Shown here: in pieces, positions 62,201 to 64,000 of the stretch
Layout of the letters: each line of letters opens with the position of its first letter
Position numbering within the stretch: position 1 is the first letter of the stretch
Source of the DNA: Odontesthes bonariensis
Lineage: Eukaryota > Chordata > Actinopteri > Atheriniformes > Atherinopsidae
NCBI RefSeq assembly: GCF_027942865.1
Contig: NC_134529.1
Coordinates: 25,460,467-25,524,466, forward strand
DNA length: 64,000 bases
Direction: 5' to 3'
Notes under the pieces: generated by a model
Database searches by the model: none
Seen by the model: only the letters and a program-made list of their open reading frames with translations
What the model was told of the DNA's origin: nothing
Position numbers and translations under genes: made by a program

Positions 62201-62957
62201 TCTGCTAGGATTCAAATCTAATCAGTAAAAGGCTAAATGCTTTTAACAGAAATTTTATTCATTCACAAACCAACCACAAGTAGTTGTTAAAATACTGCTA
62301 CAAAATTTCTCCTACTGAAATCATACCTGAATGTTTAAGTTTCTCCATGCTGCAAAAGACCAGTGCAGTAATGAGGCTTCACTATTTCTTTCAAGTGTAT
62401 GCATGAGTTTTTAAAGCGGCACACAAACTTTTGAGAATTAACTTTTCAGGTGCGGTCTGAATTAACATCAACGTCACAAACTTCCCAGAGTCGCACAGCG
62501 GTAAGAACAGTTTTTCCAATCATGTCTGTTGTTGTTGTTTTTAGTAATTCTTTGTTTGCTTTTTGAGGTGGTGTGTTATTTTTTACTTTTGCTTTCATTT
62601 TAGAGAACCAGTGCTGGATTTTCATTCAGCAATCTGAGAATTTTCAGGAAATTGAGACCAAAAAGAGGTACATCAGTCATGAATAAACTGAGGCTAAATT
62701 TAATAGTATGTTTAATACTTTTGGACATTTTATGCTCCTGTCCAAAACTTGGGTACAGGCAGAAATCAACTATTGGATTTATCCTCTTGAACTTTTGACA
62801 GGCTTACTTTTAGATTTATAGCCTCTTGTACTATTACTTTATGTGCTGTTGTATTATTTTGCCTAAGACAGAATAATGTTTGTTTGTTGCAGGTTCTTCA
62901 AGTGGCTTAAATGTGTCCTCAAATGCACCTGAATCTCAGTCATTCGCCAACACTTAA
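43205..62957 (+). CDS. ADGRF (ADGRF5-like) adhesion GPCR, copy B, damaged ectodomain
   Basis: Exons by homology and phase: 43205-43306, 43509-43560, 43680-43823, a truncated 43947-44048, 44986-45015, 45847-45909, 46584-46637, 46987-47127, 47226-47393, 47499-47528, 47642-47725, 47853-47957, 48099-48200, 48347-48546, 48657-48718, 53833-53954, 54086-54298, 58088-58276, 58545-58676, 58795-58973, 60242-60418, 60527-61900, 62007-62048, 62450-62500, 62604-62667, 62893-62957. Two breaks are clear: the first EGF-like exon loses its 3' half and donor, and the first Ig exon has an in-frame TAA (54175-54177). Both are phase 1-1 exons, so skipping them keeps the frame and leaves GPS and 7TM intact. It may be a functional variant with a shorter ectodomain or an early pseudogene. 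Transcript data would decide. Confidence 0.6.
43947..44058 (+). pseudogene. Copy B: truncated first EGF-like exon
   Basis: Matches the copy-A exon 13355-13522 up to about 44058, then runs into unrelated sequence (44059-44195, GCGATTAA-rich, followed by an AT repeat) and soon meets a stop. Sequence equal to A 13470-15811 is missing here, including the rest of this exon and the second SEA-like/EGF-like pair. A GTAACA at 44049 could act as a donor in the correct phase and would yield a 102-nt exon with only part of the Cys module. Confidence 0.75.
44059..44230. repeat. Repeat-derived filler with AT microsatellite
   Basis: Contains direct and inverted ATTAAT/CGATTAA repeats, the GAGTCACAGCCCTAATATAT end typical of a fish DNA-transposon fragment, and a (TA)n tract at about 44196-44228. 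It sits exactly where about 2.3 kb of receptor sequence is missing. Confidence 0.65.
46987..47528 (+). other. Copy B-specific SEA-like/EGF-like pair and mini exon
   Basis: Exons 46987-47127 and 47226-47393 encode a SEA-like plus EGF-like pair ([32 protein letters not shown]). They are paralogous to copy A 14876-15293 but located after the small mucin exons rather than before them. The EGF-like exon keeps a GT donor although its last base is A. The 30-nt exon 47499-47528 follows. Copy A lacks this block altogether. Confidence 0.7.
47642..48546 (+). repeat. Copy B: mucin-type exon array
   Basis: One divergent exon (47642-47725), two standard repeats (47853-47957, 48099-48200) and the fused mucin/SEA exon (48347-48546). 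Copy A has four standard repeats plus the fusion. All are Thr/Ser-rich with NITS sequons and phase 1-1, so stalk length differs between paralogs by whole exons. Confidence 0.8.
48876..49170 (-). repeat. Gypsy LTR (3' LTR of element)
   Basis: Begins TGTGG and ends CTACA. Lies downstream of pol in the element's own direction. Confidence 0.9.
49218..52454 (-). CDS. Gypsy Pol polyprotein (PR-RT-RNaseH-IN)
   Basis: 1078-aa uninterrupted frame. Domains in order: aspartic protease (near residues 44-80), RT with the YLDD catalytic motif near residue 355, RNase H (TDASDYAVGA, DREL), integrase with an HHCC-type zinc region (HPGTKAS ... CVECQRAK) and a DDE core (NIDLVGP, SSDRGTQF, ERFHRS). The protease motif reads D-T-R where a D-T-G triad is usual, a single-base change likely to impair the protease. 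All other catalytic motifs seen look normal. It lies in an intron of the receptor on the opposite strand. Confidence 0.92.
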   Translation of the reverse strand: MLLPCQVWPQGQTMPLSMQLQWSGKRQGRRSLVAVSVGHAGGLLFIHDSISGRRFLCDTRAQRSLLPASQVDVVADTHGPPMEAANGSPIRTYGTRHVELCFDGQCFGWDFVTAKVAVPLLGSDFLCAFGLLVDVKNQRLIDAVTFCSYACALSDSGAEHLSSLLSVTDSFQRLLAEFPALTQPTFSSSTAKHGVEHHIDTTGPPVYARARRLEPNKLAVAKTEFESMERLGIVRRSNSPWASPLHLVPKPGGGWRPCGDYRRLNDATTPDRYPVPHIQDFSAHLAGKVMFSKVDLIRGNHQVPVHPRDIPKTAVITPFGLFEFLRTPFGLKNAAQTFQRLMDSVLRDLPFLFVYLDDILVASSSPPEHLSHLRTLFERLTEHGLIINPAKCEFGRSTIDFLGHRVMKDGVVPLPSKVEAITTFPRPVTVRALQEFLGMVNFYHCFLPRAAQTMHSLYEALKGAKPKHTVDWNPERDKALVDAKTALAKAAMLAHPASSAPITLTTDASDYAVGAVYEQWVGNAWQPLAFFTRQLRPSERKYSTFDRELLGVYLAIRHFRSLLEGRQFTVFVDHKPLTFAMSKVTQPWSGRQQRQLTYISEFTTDIAHLSGKHNQVADCLSRAVAGAVHLGLDYGSMATEQATDPDVQACRSSATGLQLQDVAFDDAGTTLLCDISMGSPRPVVPAKWRRPVFDAIHSLSHPGTKASQRLVAAKFVWHGLKKDVRDWANTCVECQRAKVHRRTKAPLEQFQVPERRFDHVNIDLVGPLPPSQGYTHVLTMVDRTTRWAEAVPLSSITSADVARAFIGTWVSRFGAPSDISSDRGTQFTSELWNAVAGSLGVKLHRTTAYHPQSNGLCERFHRSMKASLRASLKDSSWADKLPWVMLGIRTAPKEDLQASSAELVYGQPLRVPGDFVPSTTTPWSATLQRSSLLDNAKLFAPLATSCHGLPNSNVPSGLQSAGYVFIRVDGHRGPLRPPYEGPFHVVETGDKHFVVDIGGKPECISVESLKPAHLDLARPVELAQPPKRGRPLTRPPLSVPPAPRPCRRGAPQTATEGAVPHSQIRRSRTGRLIRPPRR
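52358..53077 (-). CDS. Gypsy Gag protein
   Basis: About 239 aa open frame immediately inside the 5' LTR. It has a capsid-like helical region (FWESSSSAWFAQTEAQFAL, LKEYLLKTFKLSDTERASRL) and a short C-terminal Cys/His-containing stretch (CYYHARFG...CRSPC) in place of a standard CCHC knuckle. It overlaps the pol frame by about 97 bp, and pol is in the -1 frame relative to gag, which suggests -1 frameshifting. Gag would form the particle that packages element RNA. Confidence 0.85.
   Translation of the reverse strand: MFTGRIQIAMTANAVSLKLPEFWESSSSAWFAQTEAQFALRQITADETKYHYVVSALGSSTASRVVSLLKRSPLTRKYETLKEYLLKTFKLSDTERASRLFSLQGLGDSKPSELMDRMLDLLGDNKPDFLFLHLFLRQLPAHVRAALANTARADCRELAAEADKCFLASQQLCAAALLPAGAVAVSEISDDHMLIAAAAPRRQQSSGVCYYHARFGPKAKRCRSPCNFSGAGNAKAGAH
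53094..53411 (-). repeat. Gypsy LTR (5' LTR of element)
   Basis: Same as the other LTR, with one additional 23-bp unit of the internal CAACTGACAAAAACTGACAG repeat. Directly upstream of gag in the element's direction. Confidence 0.9.
54175..54177 (+). other. In-frame stop in copy B Ig exon
   Basis: In the exon 54086-54298, the phase carried from the previous exon gives TAA at 54175-54177, 29 codons after the first full codon. Copy A has AAA here. Splice sites of the exon are intact, and its length (213 nt, phase 1-1) permits in-frame skipping. Confidence 0.85.
54617..54863 (+). repeat. LINE 3' tail insertion
   Basis: Absent from the copy-A intron. Ends with a CCCTCTGGGATAAATAAAG-type tail and (GAATT)n, typical of a 5'-truncated fish non-LTR retrotransposon. 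An AGTTAT-like repeat marks its left edge. Confidence 0.7.
54873..57881 (+). mobile_element. L2-clade LINE, degraded, in copy B intron
   Basis: Contains endonuclease pieces (LNIRSLSNKSLLVNDFI, GDFNIHIDN, GHILDLVIC) and RT pieces (LDLSAAFDTVDH, GVPQGSILEPLLFNLYMLPL, YADDTQLY, LHWLPVSHRIDFK). It ends in the L2 tail with TTTGAT. Frameshifts near 55180-55340, a deletion before the AFDTVDH motif, and another near 57350 make it inactive. A solo LTR (56295-56767) interrupts it. ATCT flanks both ends (54869-54872, 57882-57885). Confidence 0.87.
56295..56767. mobile_element. Solo LTR-like insertion within L2
   Basis: Starts TGTCGAGGAATTTT and ends AAAATTCCTTTACA (inverted ends, TG...CA), flanked by ACTT on both sides (56291-56294, 56768-56771). 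Joining the flanks restores a continuous L2 RT reading (ENWVGL into SGAVLNWFRSYL). No internal coding region remains, so it looks like a solo LTR, though a short DNA element is possible. It has a TATA-like TCTTATATAGG near 56436. Confidence 0.7.
59437..60100. mobile_element. Foldback TTAA MITE in copy B intron
   Basis: Inverted arms of about 205 bp (starting AGCGACACTCCGGAATTTTC) lie at 59437-59645 and 59890-60100, nearly identical and with a middle of about 245 bp. TTAA flanks both ends (59433-59436, 60101-60104). Copy A has a single TTAA at the empty site (23756-23759). The TTAAAG-type ends fit Kolobok/T2-like or piggyBac-like non-autonomous elements. Confidence 0.85.
60242..61900 (+). other. 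Copy B: GAIN/GPS and 7TM exons
   Basis: Exon 60242-60418 and the 1374-nt exon 60527-61900 correspond exactly in length to A. The GPS is intact, with the HL|T cut at 61108/61109. The 7TM exon differs from A at about 40 positions. In the conserved TM6 motif, A's [10 protein letters not shown] reads FGSTWALGVG in B. Other core motifs ([17 protein letters not shown]) are the same. Confidence 0.9.
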
Positions 62958-63731
62958 TATGTGCATAAAACATTTGTCAATTTAGAAAGAAAAGCAGTGA
63001 AGCAAAACCAGCCCTTTATTTTTCTTCATTGTGGCCAAAATCATTCAAAAGTATCTAGTGTGTGATGTTACATTCTAAAAGAGTTTGGTTTGATTTGTCT
63101 TTTTTTTTCATCTTTCTTTTTTCAAAAAATGAAGAAAACATTGTAAAACTATGTATCATCAACTATATATCTTGAAAAAGTGTACTTGTCTGAAAGCTGC
63201 TGACAACTTGTCATGTACACCAGCCAAATGTTTTAATATTATATGTTTAATTTTGACAGTTAGGTGATGCAGTGATCCACGTGAAAACCTATGTTGATTG
63301 TGTTGTTGTTGAACGTTGATTGTGATATTCAATACAGGTTATGTTCAGTCGCACTGTCTTGCACAAAACTAAACAGGTGCACTTTATGAAAGCTCTGTTT
63401 TAATTTGTTTTGTTTGAATTTTAAAAAGACCAGCTGTTATTTTGTAGTGTGATTGTCTTACTTTTACCTACTTTTGTTGTGATAATGAGTGGCACACTAA
63501 TATTAAATGTACCCTGTCAATGCTATGCCTGGAGATATTAATATGTTCTTGCATGTACAGTTAAGCCCCAAATTATTCATATCCATGCCAAATTCATATA
63601 TCTGTTGAATTCCTAATTGACCAATAGTTTCTGTCCGAGTGGAACTAATAGAAAGAAGTCAAAAACAAAGCAAGGAACTGTTTTACAGATGCCAGTGAAA
63701 ACGTTTCATGTTTTGTTTTAGATTTGAGAGA

Positions 63732-63737
63732 AATAAA
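63732..63737 (+). promoter_or_regulatory. Copy B polyadenylation signal
   Basis: AATAAA at the position equal to the copy-A signal (27387), about 775 bp after the stop. Confidence 0.6.
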
Positions 63738-63769
63738 AAGTCATGGCCTTTCAATACATTTCTTTTATT

Positions 63770-64000
63770 AGTAGCCCCGCCCTCCGCCAAAATTCTGTCT
63801 GTTGAATATCAGATCCCTCAGTAAAAAGGCTCTGTTGATCGCCGACTTTATTGCTGACCACAACCTAGACATTCTATGCCTCACTGAGAGCTGCCAACAA
63901 CCACATGACTTCTCCCATCTCAACGCCGCTGTCCCGCCTGGTTTTTCTTTTATTAGTAAAACCCTCTGCTGCCTTCCTCACTGAATTCTCATCACTATTA
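63770..64000 (+). mobile_element. L2-clade LINE, start of copy-B ortholog
   Basis: Matches 27424-27654 next to copy A almost exactly (NIRSLSKKALLIADFI frame), and is cut by the window end. Its shared position shows it was carried in the duplicated segment. Confidence 0.85.

Overview
This window is eukaryotic, most likely a teleost fish. The evidence is interrupted genes with GT-AG introns, a multi-exon adhesion GPCR, and a dense, typically fish repeat load: L2-clade LINEs, a tRNA-derived SINE, hAT, PIF/Harbinger and THAP/TTAA (Kolobok-like) DNA transposons, and a Ty3/gypsy LTR element. I saw no bacterial features, CRISPR arrays or RNA genes.

The main content is two tandem, head-to-tail copies of one group VI (ADGRF, ADGRF5/GPR116-like) adhesion GPCR gene on the + strand. 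Copy A runs 12608-26612 and copy B 43205-62957. I rebuilt the exons from splice sites and phase. The order is signal peptide, furin-like site, SEA-like/EGF-like exon pairs, Thr/Ser-rich mucin exons in tandem array, SEA domain, two Ig-like domains, a Cys-rich segment, GAIN/GPS, seven transmembrane helices and a short Ser-rich tail. Copy A reads through as about 1407 aa. Copy B has lost one module and part of another, keeps a module that A lacks, and has an in-frame stop in its first Ig exon; the GPS/7TM part is intact.

Layout: 1-1470, nothing recognised. 1471-8086, two full units and part of a third of a 3.13-kb non-coding tandem repeat. 8713-12022, a THAP transposon carrying two nested hAT-like elements. 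12608-27400, receptor A. 27424-29385, an internally deleted L2. 30417-31270, an L2 3' fragment. 33388-37580, a hAT element (- strand) with an apparently intact four-exon ZMYM1-like transposase gene. 37830-38482, a Harbinger MITE. 39070-42560, another copy of the 3.1-kb unit and the receptor's upstream flank. 43205-63740, receptor B, whose introns hold a young gypsy element, an L2 broken by a solo LTR, and a foldback TTAA element. 63770-64000, the start of copy B's L2.

The most notable biology is in the comparison of the two receptors. The Ig exons differ by roughly 10-20%, mostly by amino-acid-changing substitutions, while the introns beside them differ by about 0.6-5% and the 7TM exon by about 3%. 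With the mucin-exon copy changes and module gain and loss, this suggests a fast-changing extracellular recognition region on a conserved signalling core. Percentages are hand counts from the sequence shown.
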